Positions 25,754 through 34,381 of a stretch of DNA of 64,000 nt are shown in pieces; the stretch's first letter is position 1, and every line of letters begins with the position of its first letter. The translations under genes and the position numbers were made by a program. This DNA comes from CALAMC01 sp964459465. Lineage in GTDB: Bacteria; Zixibacteria; MSB-5A5; GN15; PGXB01. Location: positions 99,646-163,645 of the forward strand of contig CAYWLR010000004.1 in assembly GCA_964459465.1 (NCBI GenBank), read 5' to 3'. Below the pieces are notes generated by a model. It worked only from the letters and a program-made list of their open reading frames with translations. It was not told the origin of the DNA and did no database searches.

Positions 25754-25942
25754 CTATTGAACAGTAACCGCTACACCCGTCGTCTTGGCATACCTGACTC
25801 CCAGAAGAATATGCTTCCCATTGAGAATCAGGGTGGTGATATGCGCAAATTTTTCGGGTGCCAAACTCTGAAGGCCATAAGGATGCCAGCAATCCTTAAC
25901 GGCCGCTTTGGCAAATTTCTCTTTCTCTTTTCTCGCGGGCAT
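25754..25942 (-). CDS. 62-aa protein of unknown function
   Basis: I do not recognise this protein. It is basic at the N-terminus (PARKEKEKFAKAAVKDCWHP) and then amphipathic, with a KFAHITTLILNGKHILLGVRY core suggesting a small alpha/beta fold. No signal peptide or membrane segment is evident. Support for a real gene: AAAGGGGAG 6 nt before the ATG, its own intrinsic terminator about 50 nt after the stop, and a good sigma-70 promoter at 26191-26219. The leader of about 240 nt with inverted repeats hints at post-transcriptional control. Confidence 0.7.
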   Translation of the reverse strand: MPARKEKEKFAKAAVKDCWHPYGLQSLAPEKFAHITTLILNGKHILLGVRYAKTTGVAVTVQ

Positions 25943-26184
25943 GACATCTCCCCTTTACCTGGTTATGTGAGGCAATGGTTGACGGCAAGTTGGGGGCAAG
26001 ATTTTAAAAGACTTTTCACCACCTCCTTAACGATTTGATTTTATCGCGAGGCTCAAATCCTCAAACATGATACGAATCGTTTGAGGCGGCAGATGGTAAT
26101 CTTGCGGCTGACTCCTCTTGTTCCCCCCAACGGGCCATGCAACCGCAAAGAAGCAGGTAACTCAAAGATGTCGCATTTTTTGCT
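25943..26184 (-). ncRNA. Long structured 5' leader of the 62-aa gene (candidate RNA element)
   Basis: From the predicted start near 26184 the leader contains an outer CTTTGCGG...CCGCAAG pairing around a G-rich loop (about 26110-26150). It also has an 8-bp stem CCTCAAAC/GTTTGAGG (26059-26086). AAGGAGGTG (26028-26020), a full 9-nt complement of the usual 16S tail, is not followed by a well-placed start codon. No known riboswitch consensus was recognised. Besides these and the promoter I see no gene in 25943-26300. Confidence 0.45.
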
Positions 26185-26190
26185 GACCTT

Positions 26191-26219
26191 ATTCTAGCCT
26201 GTAACCTGGCCCAAGTCAA
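26191..26219 (-). promoter_or_regulatory. Sigma-70 promoter of the 62-aa transcription unit
   Basis: TTGACT (26219-26214), 17 nt, TAGAAT (26196-26191) on the minus strand. Ten of twelve consensus bases match with ideal spacing. Confidence 0.65.
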
Positions 26220-26300
26220 GGCAAAAGAAACCACGACGCAATATTTGCGAAATGTATAATCGAATACCACAATATCTATTTGGCAGAAATTGCGTTAAGA

Positions 26301-26813
26301 TTATTTAACTATTCGACTTATCGAATCAGGAGAAATCTTGTATTCCTGCGACAGCCCGACCACTATTTCTTTAATGGAAACCCGTTTCTCGTAGGGAGTT
26401 AGGTCCGCAGGCAAATTCCCAATTTTCTTCTTGTAGCTTAACCTGATTGCCTCTGCCTTTGGGTCAGGAGTCTTAGGTTTTTCCGCCGTTTTCGCAGACT
26501 GATCTTTCCGTGCCGCCGTTTCCGTTTGCGCCTTTTCCTTTGCCGCCAGAAGCGAATCAAAATACCTGTTCAGGCTGTCAATCTGATTACCGTAAAACAG
26601 TTCCACCTTCAGAATCGAATCGATATAAAACCTCGTCGAATCATCGAACTGCCGCAAATAAACACTGTCGCGTTCGGCATAATACTGCTCTTTGATTCTT
26701 TCCAGCTCGGCTGTCTGCCGCTTGGCCGAAATCGTCGATTTCATGACCGAAACGGCCACAATACCGCCGGCCAAAACCACAATTGCCAATATCTTTAAAA
26801 CGTTTTTCAGCAT
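26301..26813 (-). CDS. Single-pass membrane protein with coiled coil, unknown function
   Basis: This 170-aa protein has one N-terminal helix (about 5-24, VLKILAIVVLAGGIVAVSV) and a long heptad-rich coiled coil (about 30-98). A Lys/Ala/Pro-rich linker leads to a compact C-terminal segment (RVSIKEIVVGLSQEYKISPDSISRI) that could be a small helical domain. No family recognised. It lies between the glycosylation operon terminator and the leader of the 62-aa unit, and appears monocistronic. Confidence 0.7.
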   Translation of the reverse strand: MLKNVLKILAIVVLAGGIVAVSVMKSTISAKRQTAELERIKEQYYAERDSVYLRQFDDSTRFYIDSILKVELFYGNQIDSLNRYFDSLLAAKEKAQTETAARKDQSAKTAEKPKTPDPKAEAIRLSYKKKIGNLPADLTPYEKRVSIKEIVVGLSQEYKISPDSISRIVK

Positions 26814-26873
26814 TTTATTATGACTATCAAAATAGACTGCCGCCGTCCCCTGTCAACCATAAATAAAATTAGC

Positions 26874-26906
26874 CAAAACAAAACCCGGCCCATCCTTGAG
26901 CCGGGT
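26874..26906 (-). terminator. Intrinsic terminator of the glycosylation operon
   Basis: ACCCGGC and GCCGGGT (7 bp, 10-nt loop) are followed on the minus strand by TTTGTTTTGG. It lies about 100 nt after the last glycosyltransferase stop. Confidence 0.8.
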
Positions 26907-27004
26907 CGTGCTTCGGCATTCCGCGAGTTACCTGTTATGACATGCGGAATACTTTCTCCGAACTGCTTTATAAATACTACAAAAAAGCAACCGAATGGTT
27001 CCGG

Positions 27005-27721
27005 CTATCGACGTATTTTCAGCACCAGATATACCCATGGCCGCACCATCGACCACCACCCCGTCAACGGCTTTATTTTGCTGTAATTTTTCTTCTCCGG
27101 CGGATATACCATCGACACCGGCACCTCCTTGATCCGGTAGCCGCCTTTTAAAACATGATAATGGATATAATACTCCATCTCGTACTTGTTCAGCCAGGCC
27201 TGATCGATTCGAAAACGGGCGTCATCGAACAAAGATAGTCGATACGCCCGAAACCCGCAGGTTACATCGGTCCCCTTAAATCCGGTCGCCGCATTAACCA
27301 GCGCCGTGAATAACCTTATCATGATTTTCCGAAATAATGGCAAATTGGGCGCTTGTCCGCCGAATAAATAACGCGACCCTTGGACATAGTCATAATTCTC
27401 ACTCAATATCGCTTTAACCAATCGGTCGATCTCTTCCGGCAACATCTTGCCGTTGGCCGCCATTATGACAATAACGTCGTAATTATTTTCGCGGCCGAAT
27501 TTTATCGCCTCCCGGATTCCCACCCCGATACCCAGATTATTGTCATGCCGGATTAAAAGATGACCCGTCGTCAGCAAAAACTCGTAACTACCGTCACATG
27601 AGCCGTCATCGACAAAAAGAATATCATACTCCCGCTTTTCCGGGAACGCCGCCAGAAGCCTCTTTAATTTTTCTCCCTCATTGTACGAAAAAACCGCCGT
27701 CAGTATACGTCGTTGAGTCAT
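27005..27721 (-). CDS. GT2 glycosyltransferase, polyprenyl-phosphate sugar synthase-like
   Basis: The 238-aa enzyme has the GT-A start ILTAVFSYNEGEKLKRLL, a DILFVDDGSCDGS DxD-type region and VIVIMAANGKMLPEEI. A C-terminal positively charged amphipathic tail ends in MVRPWVYLVLKIRR. Architecture resembles dolichol-phosphate mannose synthase without membrane domains. In place of the usual DxDxQHxPE the motif reads AANGKMLPE, so metal binding may differ from its paralogue at 32644. ATG 27721 lies 8 nt after the preceding stop; the longer frame would overlap that gene. Confidence 0.85.
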   Translation of the reverse strand: MTQRRILTAVFSYNEGEKLKRLLAAFPEKREYDILFVDDGSCDGSYEFLLTTGHLLIRHDNNLGIGVGIREAIKFGRENNYDVIVIMAANGKMLPEEIDRLVKAILSENYDYVQGSRYLFGGQAPNLPLFRKIMIRLFTALVNAATGFKGTDVTCGFRAYRLSLFDDARFRIDQAWLNKYEMEYYIHYHVLKGGYRIKEVPVSMVYPPEKKNYSKIKPLTGWWSMVRPWVYLVLKIRR

Positions 27722-27728
27722 ACCCGTA

Positions 27729-28400
27729 CTATTTATCCTTATACGGCGGCCAGAGATACGGCCGCTCGAAAGCATCAATCCGGCATTTTAAATCTTTGAC
27801 CGATTTAATGACTTTGGCCGGATTCCCCGCCGCAACCATTTCCTCCGGGATGTCTTTGGTCACCACCGACCCGGCTCCGATCAACGCCCCCCGACCGATT
27901 TTGACCGCCGGAAGAATCGTGCAATTTGCCCCGATTCGCGCCATATCGCCGACCGTCGCCCCGCCCCCGCACTCTTTCCATTTCGGGCAACCCATCGGAT
28001 GCGGGTCGTCCGTGAATACCACATGCGGCCCCAAAAATACATACCGCCCCAGCGTCACCATTTCCAGGAAACAACCCGTGTGAATCCGTGAATTATCGCC
28101 GATGACATTTTCGTATTCCAGAACGGCATGCGTTCCTATCGATACGTTATGCCCGATTTTATTGTCTTCGCGAATCGAAGCTCCCTGTCCGGATTGGAAT
28201 TTATCCCCTATCACCGACCCGGCATAGACGGTTGTAAACGGTCGTATTACCGCATTTTTTCCGATCACCAACGCGCGTTCGCCTTCCCGTGCTCCTCGCG
28301 GCGGCTGTCCCAGAACCGCCGGACCGTAAATGATCGTCCCGTCGCCTATGGAGACTTTTTCATATATTCTCACGTCACCGAAGGTTTTCACGTTTTTCAT
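27729..28400 (-). CDS. Left-handed beta-helix acyltransferase, WlbB/WbpD-like
   Basis: The 223-aa protein is built of hexapeptide repeats (YEKVSIGDGTIIYGPAV, VIGKNAVIRPFTTVYAGSVIG, HNVSIGTHAVLEYENVIG). It ends with the familiar GANCTILPAVKIGRGALIGAGSVVTKDIPE. Its start overlaps the stop of a Gfo/Idh oxidoreductase (ATGA). This pair matches WlbA-WlbB, which oxidise and N-acetylate UDP-amino-uronic acids. The exact sugar is inferred from context. Confidence 0.85.
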   Translation of the reverse strand: MKNVKTFGDVRIYEKVSIGDGTIIYGPAVLGQPPRGAREGERALVIGKNAVIRPFTTVYAGSVIGDKFQSGQGASIREDNKIGHNVSIGTHAVLEYENVIGDNSRIHTGCFLEMVTLGRYVFLGPHVVFTDDPHPMGCPKWKECGGGATVGDMARIGANCTILPAVKIGRGALIGAGSVVTKDIPEEMVAAGNPAKVIKSVKDLKCRIDAFERPYLWPPYKDK

Positions 28401-29404
28401 AATTCGATCACCCGTCCTCCCGATCGCAAGGAGTCATTGGCCTTCTCCAGGATTCGTACCACCCGGTACCCGGCGGCGCCGTCGGTCAACGGCTTTCGGT
28501 TTTCTTCGACAGCCGTCACGAACTCCTTCGCTATAAGATTCAGTGCTTCCGTCAAATCGATATGCGGCGCCGTCATGTCCCCGGTGCGATACTGAACCAG
28601 GATGTTATAAACCTCCTCCCTGCTGTCGACATAATCGACCCCTTTATCGTACACCTTGACCTTCTCCGACGGCTCCGTATCATCATAGACGATCATCTTT
28701 CGGGAGCCGCAGATAAGCGTCTTGCGGACTTTCACCGGCGCCAGCCAGTTGACATGAATATGGCCGATGATATTATTGTCGTACTGCACCGATATATAGG
28801 CCATATTCTCGATGGCTTCCTCGAAATGGGCCACCCCGGTGGCCGATACCGCCCGCGGCGGTAAATCCAGCAAATGATCCATTATCGAAACGTCATGCGC
28901 CGCCAGATCCCAGATGACATTCACATCGTGCTGGAATAACCCCAGGTTCACCCGCACCGAATCGAAATAATAAATATCACCCAGGTCGCCCTGGTCGATT
29001 ATCTGCTTGATTTTGCGCACCGCGCCGGTGTAAATGAACGTATGATCCACCATCAGCGTCAGTTTCTTTCGTTCGGCCGTTTCGATCAACACCTCCGCCT
29101 GCTCCGACGTGGCCGTCATCGGCTTTTCCAACAGCACGTGCTTGCCATGATCGAGCGCCTCCATGGCCAGCGGGAAATGGGTCGAAACCGGTGTCGCTAT
29201 GACGACTGCGTCGATTTTGTCACTCTTGAGAATATCATCGCAATTACTCGAAAGTATTTCGATTCCCGGATAAAGCCGTGAAATATACTCCAGCCGTTCC
29301 CCCCGAAGGTCCGACACCCCCCGCACCCGGACATCAGCCAGCGCGCCAAAATTACGAATCAAATTCGGCCCCCAGTAACCGCAGCCGATCACCCCGATAT
29401 TCAT
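28397..29404 (-). CDS. Gfo/Idh/MocA NAD-dependent sugar oxidoreductase, WlbA-like
   Basis: The 335-aa enzyme has an N-terminal Rossmann fold (IGVIGCGYWGPNLIRNF), the EKPMT motif with catalytic Lys in HVLLEKPMTATSEQ, and the MVDHTFIYTGAVRKIK segment. Family members oxidise C3 of UDP-GlcNAcA or related nucleotide sugars. The start is 12 nt after the GT39-type gene ends. With the beta-helix acyltransferase directly after it, it probably makes an acetamido sugar for the glycan built by this operon. Confidence 0.87.
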   Translation of the reverse strand: MNIGVIGCGYWGPNLIRNFGALADVRVRGVSDLRGERLEYISRLYPGIEILSSNCDDILKSDKIDAVVIATPVSTHFPLAMEALDHGKHVLLEKPMTATSEQAEVLIETAERKKLTLMVDHTFIYTGAVRKIKQIIDQGDLGDIYYFDSVRVNLGLFQHDVNVIWDLAAHDVSIMDHLLDLPPRAVSATGVAHFEEAIENMAYISVQYDNNIIGHIHVNWLAPVKVRKTLICGSRKMIVYDDTEPSEKVKVYDKGVDYVDSREEVYNILVQYRTGDMTAPHIDLTEALNLIAKEFVTAVEENRKPLTDGAAGYRVVRILEKANDSLRSGGRVIEL

Positions 29405-29415
29405 CGCTTATGCTC

Positions 29416-31662
29416 CTAAAAATAATACCTGTTCTTGTCCAGCCGCTTCACCTCGATTATTATATTATAGCGGACGCCCTGACGACCAAACGCATCGGAC
29501 AGATCCTCGCGCATCGCTCGCGTTCCCGTTCTTTTGTCAATATAATATGAAATCACCGAATCGGAAGAAAGTTTATACTTCTGCCAGATTCTGGGATCGC
29601 CCTTCTCCAGAAGCCTCTCCGCCGCGGAATAGCTCGTCCCCGGACCATACCAAAAACCGTCCGAGGTCGATTGATAAGCGCCGTAAAGATCGATGTAACC
29701 GCCTTCTTTGGTCAGAGTATCACTACTGGCCAGCTCCACCCAGATATAACCGTCACGATCCAGCATATAATTAAAAGCCAGCGGGTCCATGCTGATGAAC
29801 GACCAGGCGCGCATTTCCTCGCGTCGAATATCAAGCATCCGCTCAAATACGGTGTAGCCAAACTTGGGATAATAGTAATCCGTTAAGGGCTTCTCCCCGG
29901 CCGTAAAGCCGACCTTCTCACCGTTCAGCGTAACATAAAACAGATTGTTTTTATCTCTTGTGGCCGTGATATCAAGCCCGATTCGGAACAGCTCGCCCGG
30001 TTCCAGCCGGAACTTATCGGCAATATAAATTTTAACCCCCGCCTTCTTTTCCGGATGATCAAGCCTTATCCTCCACTCCGCCCAGCCGTCCGTCGCCGAT
30101 GCCGCCACCAGAAGTCCGCCCATTAAAATCAGCCCGGGCCACACAACCAACCGGAGCGCCCGCTTCCTTCCAAAACCGCCTCTTATTATGCGATACAGCC
30201 CCAACAACGCACCACACAATAAACCGGCCTTAATTGCCATGACTGCTAACGCCCCCGCTTTGCCGCCCCAAAGCGTCCCCCCCCATGATACCGGCAGAAC
30301 GAACGCCAGGACTAATCCCGCCCCGATCATGATTGCATTTGACATCAGTTTCTTATTAATTTTCGGTGTCATACGCTCTTGCAGAAATTCATATATACCG
30401 CATAATATGACCGCCGCCGCCACAATCATAACCGGCATGGCATTAAGATTATAGCGGGGCAAAGAATGAAAGACTATATGCACCAACGTATAATATGCCG
30501 GAATAAGAAACAGGAATAATATCCCCCGTCTTCGCTCAATCAAACAATAGAATACACCGAACAACCCCGCCACGACTATTATAAAGTGCAATCCCCGCGT
30601 GATATCAGGACCGATCACGAATGACTCTTTGAAATCATTGTATGGCTTCTGCCAGAGACGATTGAACTTTTTCCCGAGCAAATGGGCATAACCGAAAGTG
30701 TCGTCCATTATCGCGTTTGACACCGGATACGTCCAGAAATCCGGTTCCGTGTAGTCCAAATCATAACCCTCGTACTTTATCGAAGAACTCGACCGAAAAT
30801 TGGCGTCGGAATACTGCGGGTCGCGCACCGACAGCTCCCCGTAATATGACGTGCTGATCACCACCCAGGGAACCACTATCAACGCCAACGGTCCCGCCGC
30901 TTTCAAAATGGCCGTCATTCCCTTCTTTATATTCGCCCGCTCGTCATATAAGAACCCCGCCAGAAACGGTACAAACAGAAGAGTCGCCGTCGGCTTGTTC
31001 AAAGCCAGAAGACCAGGGCAGACACCACTCAAATAAATATGTATTGATCTTCGTCCCTCGTAATAATTCAATATCGAATTTAATGTCACCAATATCAGAA
31101 ACGTCGTCAGTATATCCGGCGTCAACACGCCGCATTGAAGGATAAAAGGCAGGTATATTATATAAATCGCACCGGCCAGAAGCGCCTCTTTGCGCCCGAA
31201 TAACCGATACGCTCCCAGCATCAGAAGCACCATCGATAGTGAATCGATTATGCAGTTAATGACCCGGACGACGACAAAATCCGTCCCCACGTCGACCGCG
31301 AATATCGCCGCCAGCATGATTGGATACACCGGCCCTGACAGGAAGATATACTCCTGTGCCTCGGCCATACTGGGCGGCGAATAGTACAACCATTCGATCC
31401 ATTCGCCCCGGATATGTTTATGCACGGCCGTCAGGAATTCGGCCTTGTGCAACAGCGAATCCGCCTTGCGGTCATTCTCCGGATGACCGAACGTCCCGCC
31501 GTTTTCGACATAATCTAGCAGTCCGATGGCGCACGAAGAATAAATCCGCGCGTCCCACATGACCGGCGGTTGATCCTTGGCGAAAATGAATATCAGCCGG
31601 ATAACGAGAGCAATTACGAAAAAGCCGAAAAGTACTTTTTTGAATGATACATTCGTCGGCAT
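29416..31662 (-). CDS. GT39-like membrane glycosyltransferase
   Basis: The 748-aa protein has about 12 helices in the first 500 residues. The first loop has MWDARIYSSCAIGLLDYV, in the position of the catalytic acidic motif of ArnT/PMT-type GT-C enzymes. A soluble beta-rich C-domain of about 220 residues (RIRLDHPEKKAGVKIYIADK onward) lies outside the membrane. Substrates are unknown; a lipid-linked sugar donor is expected. Begins 5 nt after the epimerase stop. Confidence 0.8.
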   Translation of the reverse strand: MPTNVSFKKVLFGFFVIALVIRLIFIFAKDQPPVMWDARIYSSCAIGLLDYVENGGTFGHPENDRKADSLLHKAEFLTAVHKHIRGEWIEWLYYSPPSMAEAQEYIFLSGPVYPIMLAAIFAVDVGTDFVVVRVINCIIDSLSMVLLMLGAYRLFGRKEALLAGAIYIIYLPFILQCGVLTPDILTTFLILVTLNSILNYYEGRRSIHIYLSGVCPGLLALNKPTATLLFVPFLAGFLYDERANIKKGMTAILKAAGPLALIVVPWVVISTSYYGELSVRDPQYSDANFRSSSSIKYEGYDLDYTEPDFWTYPVSNAIMDDTFGYAHLLGKKFNRLWQKPYNDFKESFVIGPDITRGLHFIIVVAGLFGVFYCLIERRRGILFLFLIPAYYTLVHIVFHSLPRYNLNAMPVMIVAAAVILCGIYEFLQERMTPKINKKLMSNAIMIGAGLVLAFVLPVSWGGTLWGGKAGALAVMAIKAGLLCGALLGLYRIIRGGFGRKRALRLVVWPGLILMGGLLVAASATDGWAEWRIRLDHPEKKAGVKIYIADKFRLEPGELFRIGLDITATRDKNNLFYVTLNGEKVGFTAGEKPLTDYYYPKFGYTVFERMLDIRREEMRAWSFISMDPLAFNYMLDRDGYIWVELASSDTLTKEGGYIDLYGAYQSTSDGFWYGPGTSYSAAERLLEKGDPRIWQKYKLSSDSVISYYIDKRTGTRAMREDLSDAFGRQGVRYNIIIEVKRLDKNRYYF

Positions 31663-31666
31663 TGAC

Positions 31667-32641
31667 TTATTTCATTTGGGCCGAATGACGTTTGAGCGCA
31701 CGATACCAGTCCACCGTCCGTCGTAAACCCTCACGGAACGTCACCTGCGGTTGCCAGCGCAATCTCGTGCGGGCCCGCTCGATATTGAGTACCCGCCGAC
31801 GGATATTGTCTATATCGCGGCGGTCGATATGCTCCGGTTTCACGGATACCCCCATCAGCTCGGCCAGATGATTGACCAGTTCCAGTATGGTCGATTCCGA
31901 TCCGGAGCCGATATTGAAAACCATCCCTTCGCTGCGCGGCGACAACAACGCCGACAATGTCCCGTCCACGGCGTCATCGACATACGTGAAATCCCGCGTC
32001 TGCTGACCGTCGCCGTGCACCGACGGCGACCGACCCTCATCGATGGCCGCGATGAATTTGGAAATGACACCGCAGTACGGATTCGCCGGGTTTTGCTTGG
32101 GACCGTAAATATTGGAGTAGCGAACCACCCCGGCCGGCACGAAAAACGTCTCATAAAAAGCGTAGCAGTAATTTTCTCCGGCCAGCTTGGACACCGAATA
32201 CGGCGAAAAGGTCACCGGTGCCTCATCCTCCGGGATCGGCAATAAACGGGGATTGCCGTACACCGAGGCCGATGATGCATACACTATTCTCTGTGGTCGG
32301 GTTTCGCGCGCCGCCATTAGTATATTTAAAGTCCCGCCTATATTAACCCGGTAATCCTCCATCGGATTCTTGGTCGAAATAATAATATTGCGTGCCGCCA
32401 GATGACAGACGAAGTCCGAGCGGGCCATAAGGTCCCGGACCAGTTCGTAATCGCACACCGAACCTTCGACGAATTCATACGGTATATCCGGTTCGATATT
32501 GGCGCGACTACCGGTAAACAAATCGTCGAGGACGATGACCTTTCCCCCAGTGCGGACAATGCGCTCCACCACATTGGAGCCGATGAACCCGGCCCCGCCC
32601 GTCACCAGTACCGTCTTACCGGTAAAATCTATCTTAATCAT
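31667..32641 (-). CDS. Extended SDR NAD-dependent nucleotide-sugar epimerase/dehydratase
   Basis: This 324-aa protein has the Rossmann motif VLVTGGAGFIGSNVV, catalytic YSVSK (with SSASVYG upstream) and the RYSNIYGP and NIGSGSEST motifs. It is closest in layout to UDP-glucose/UDP-GlcNAc 4-epimerases. It starts just before the stop region of the upstream GT2 gene (2-nt gap). It may supply UDP-Gal, GalNAc or GalA for the glycan. Specificity cannot be read. Confidence 0.88.
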   Translation of the reverse strand: MIKIDFTGKTVLVTGGAGFIGSNVVERIVRTGGKVIVLDDLFTGSRANIEPDIPYEFVEGSVCDYELVRDLMARSDFVCHLAARNIIISTKNPMEDYRVNIGGTLNILMAARETRPQRIVYASSASVYGNPRLLPIPEDEAPVTFSPYSVSKLAGENYCYAFYETFFVPAGVVRYSNIYGPKQNPANPYCGVISKFIAAIDEGRSPSVHGDGQQTRDFTYVDDAVDGTLSALLSPRSEGMVFNIGSGSESTILELVNHLAELMGVSVKPEHIDRRDIDNIRRRVLNIERARTRLRWQPQVTFREGLRRTVDWYRALKRHSAQMK

Positions 32642-32643
32642 TT

Positions 32644-33369
32644 CTACTTCCTTATTCTAAGCGCCAGATATATCAGCGGCCGGGCCAGTCGCCACCAGTC
32701 CCGGAAAGGACGCATCTTCGTGTATTCACCCGCTGTCTGATGATAATATATCGTTATCGGGACTTCCTTCATCCTGATGGTTTTGCTCTTTATTGCCTTG
32801 TATAATATATAGGGTTCAAGCTCATACCTGTCAAGCCACGACTGATCGAGCTCGATTCCCCGGTCTTCGAATATCGACAGCCGGAAAGCCCGGAAACCGT
32901 TGGTGGCGTCGGTTATCCGCCGCCTGACCAGAATCGAAAAGAACAGCGAATACAGCCGCGTCGTAATCATGCGGAAAGGCCGGTCGTTGACCACCCGCCC
33001 CCCTTCAAGGCGCCGCGACCCCTGAATAAAATCAAAATCCCCCGCCACTATCGGTCCGATCACCCGTTCTATTTCGGCCGGTTCATGCTGGTCATCTCCC
33101 GAAAGTATGGCGCAAATCTCGAATTTGTTTTCAAGGCCGTATTTTATGCCGCTTCGAATCCCGGCCCCGACACCCCGGTTAACCTCATGGCGTATTACTT
33201 TTGCCCCGGACGCCGCCGCTTCATCCGATGTTCCATCGGTGGAGCAGTCATCGACCACGACGATTTCGTTGACCAGTTTTTCCTTTTTGACCTTTTCCAC
33301 CACCCGGCCGATTTTGCCGGCTTCATTGAATGCCGGGAGAATAACCAGAACCCTTCCGTCACTGGCCAT
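32644..33369 (-). CDS. GT2 glycosyltransferase, DPM1/ArnC-like
   Basis: The 241-aa enzyme has VLVILPAFNEAGKIGRVV, EIVVVDDCSTDGTSDEA, GVGAGIRSGIKYGL and the full CAILSGDDQHEPAEI motif expected of polyprenyl-phosphate hexose synthases. The C-terminal RMKEVPITIYYHQT and ARPLIYLALRIRK segments are shared with the paralogue at 27005. It overlaps the upstream flippase-like gene by 11 nt. It probably charges a lipid carrier used by the GT-C enzymes of the operon. Confidence 0.88.
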   Translation of the reverse strand: MASDGRVLVILPAFNEAGKIGRVVEKVKKEKLVNEIVVVDDCSTDGTSDEAAASGAKVIRHEVNRGVGAGIRSGIKYGLENKFEICAILSGDDQHEPAEIERVIGPIVAGDFDFIQGSRRLEGGRVVNDRPFRMITTRLYSLFFSILVRRRITDATNGFRAFRLSIFEDRGIELDQSWLDRYELEPYILYKAIKSKTIRMKEVPITIYYHQTAGEYTKMRPFRDWWRLARPLIYLALRIRK

Positions 33370-34381
33370 GAGGCTCGTCCTTCAAGGCTTCCTGTTCGAG
33401 CTGTTTCAAAGACAGATGTTCCTTTTTCAAATAATAAAAACCCATGAGCGTTACCGGTATAAACTGCGCGGCATGAAGCACTATCGCGCACGACAGCGCG
33501 CTTTCATAATCGATGCCGAAAAACTTAAGCGTCCAGATGACCCCGTAATGATACACGCCGACAAAGCCCGGCGACGACGGTATCAAAATCGATATGGATA
33601 CGACCACCAGTAATACATAGGACGCATAAACCGGCAAGTGAAATCCGAATGCATAAAATACGAAAATATTCGATATCCCCATGAACAACCAGAGAAATAT
33701 GGTATGGCCGCTGACCCAGGCCGTCTGCCGCCAGTCTTTCAAAAAAAGCAGACCCTTGCTGAACTTAATAACCGTATTGGAAATTATATCGGTGACCTTC
33801 TTGGGCAAAAAGAACAAATACCGGGTCAACAGCCGGCTGGAGCCTTCCGGTCTCAAAACTATCCCCACCGCCAGAATAAGACCGATCATGGCGATCGCCA
33901 GCGATAAAAAGGCCCCGAATTGGAAACGATTATCGACCGGCAGCGGAACAATTAAAAGCACTACCGACAATATCCCCAGAAGCGCCAATAGATCGAAAAC
34001 CATGCGTTCGACAAAAATGGTCGCCAGCGACGCCGATTTCGTCACTCCCGGAACCTGTTTTGACAATGAATACGCCCGGACAAACTCGCCCAGACGCAAG
34101 GGCAGAACATTGTTGGCCATGAACCCGATGCACGTGGCCGCCAGAAGTTTCTTATATGTCACATTGGTGATCGGTATCAGCATATATTTCCACCGCTCGG
34201 CCCGCTGAAACATGGCGAACACGACAAAAAAGATGTTCGGGAGTATCCAGATATAATTGGCCCGCTTCAGGGCCGACCCCAGTTCCCGGAAATCGACCTT
34301 GTAAAATATGATGGCAACCAGAACTACTGAAATGGCTATCCCCGTCAGCACCGTTAATGTTTTTCTTCTGACCGGCTGCAC
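33359..34381 (-). CDS. LPG-synthase-TM / UPF0104 family membrane protein
   Basis: The 340-aa protein has seven to eight helices with family features: an early RANYIWILPNIFFVVFAMFQ, CIGFMANNVLPLRLGEFVRAY and ILIPSSPGFVGVYHYGVI. These occur in the lysylphosphatidylglycerol-synthase membrane region, without the C-terminal transferase domain. Such proteins accompany polyprenyl glycosylation genes and may move lipids. Start is GTG, directly after the GT4 stop (TGAGTG). Confidence 0.83.
   Translation of the reverse strand: MQPVRRKTLTVLTGIAISVVLVAIIFYKVDFRELGSALKRANYIWILPNIFFVVFAMFQRAERWKYMLIPITNVTYKKLLAATCIGFMANNVLPLRLGEFVRAYSLSKQVPGVTKSASLATIFVERMVFDLLALLGILSVVLLIVPLPVDNRFQFGAFLSLAIAMIGLILAVGIVLRPEGSSRLLTRYLFFLPKKVTDIISNTVIKFSKGLLFLKDWRQTAWVSGHTIFLWLFMGISNIFVFYAFGFHLPVYASYVLLVVVSISILIPSSPGFVGVYHYGVIWTLKFFGIDYESALSCAIVLHAAQFIPVTLMGFYYLKKEHLSLKQLEQEALKDEPHGQ

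Noticed and set aside
25649..26038. 129-aa open frame on the + strand
   Set aside because: No ribosome site, runs antisense through the terminator and the 62-aa gene, and its product has no coherent composition.
26100..26220. SRP RNA, tmRNA or c-di-GMP riboswitch
   Set aside because: I looked for the invariant segments of these RNAs in both strands and did not find them; only short chance similarities.
26061..26270. 69-aa open frame on the minus strand
   Set aside because: Covers the predicted promoter and leader, and has no ribosome site or recognisable sequence.
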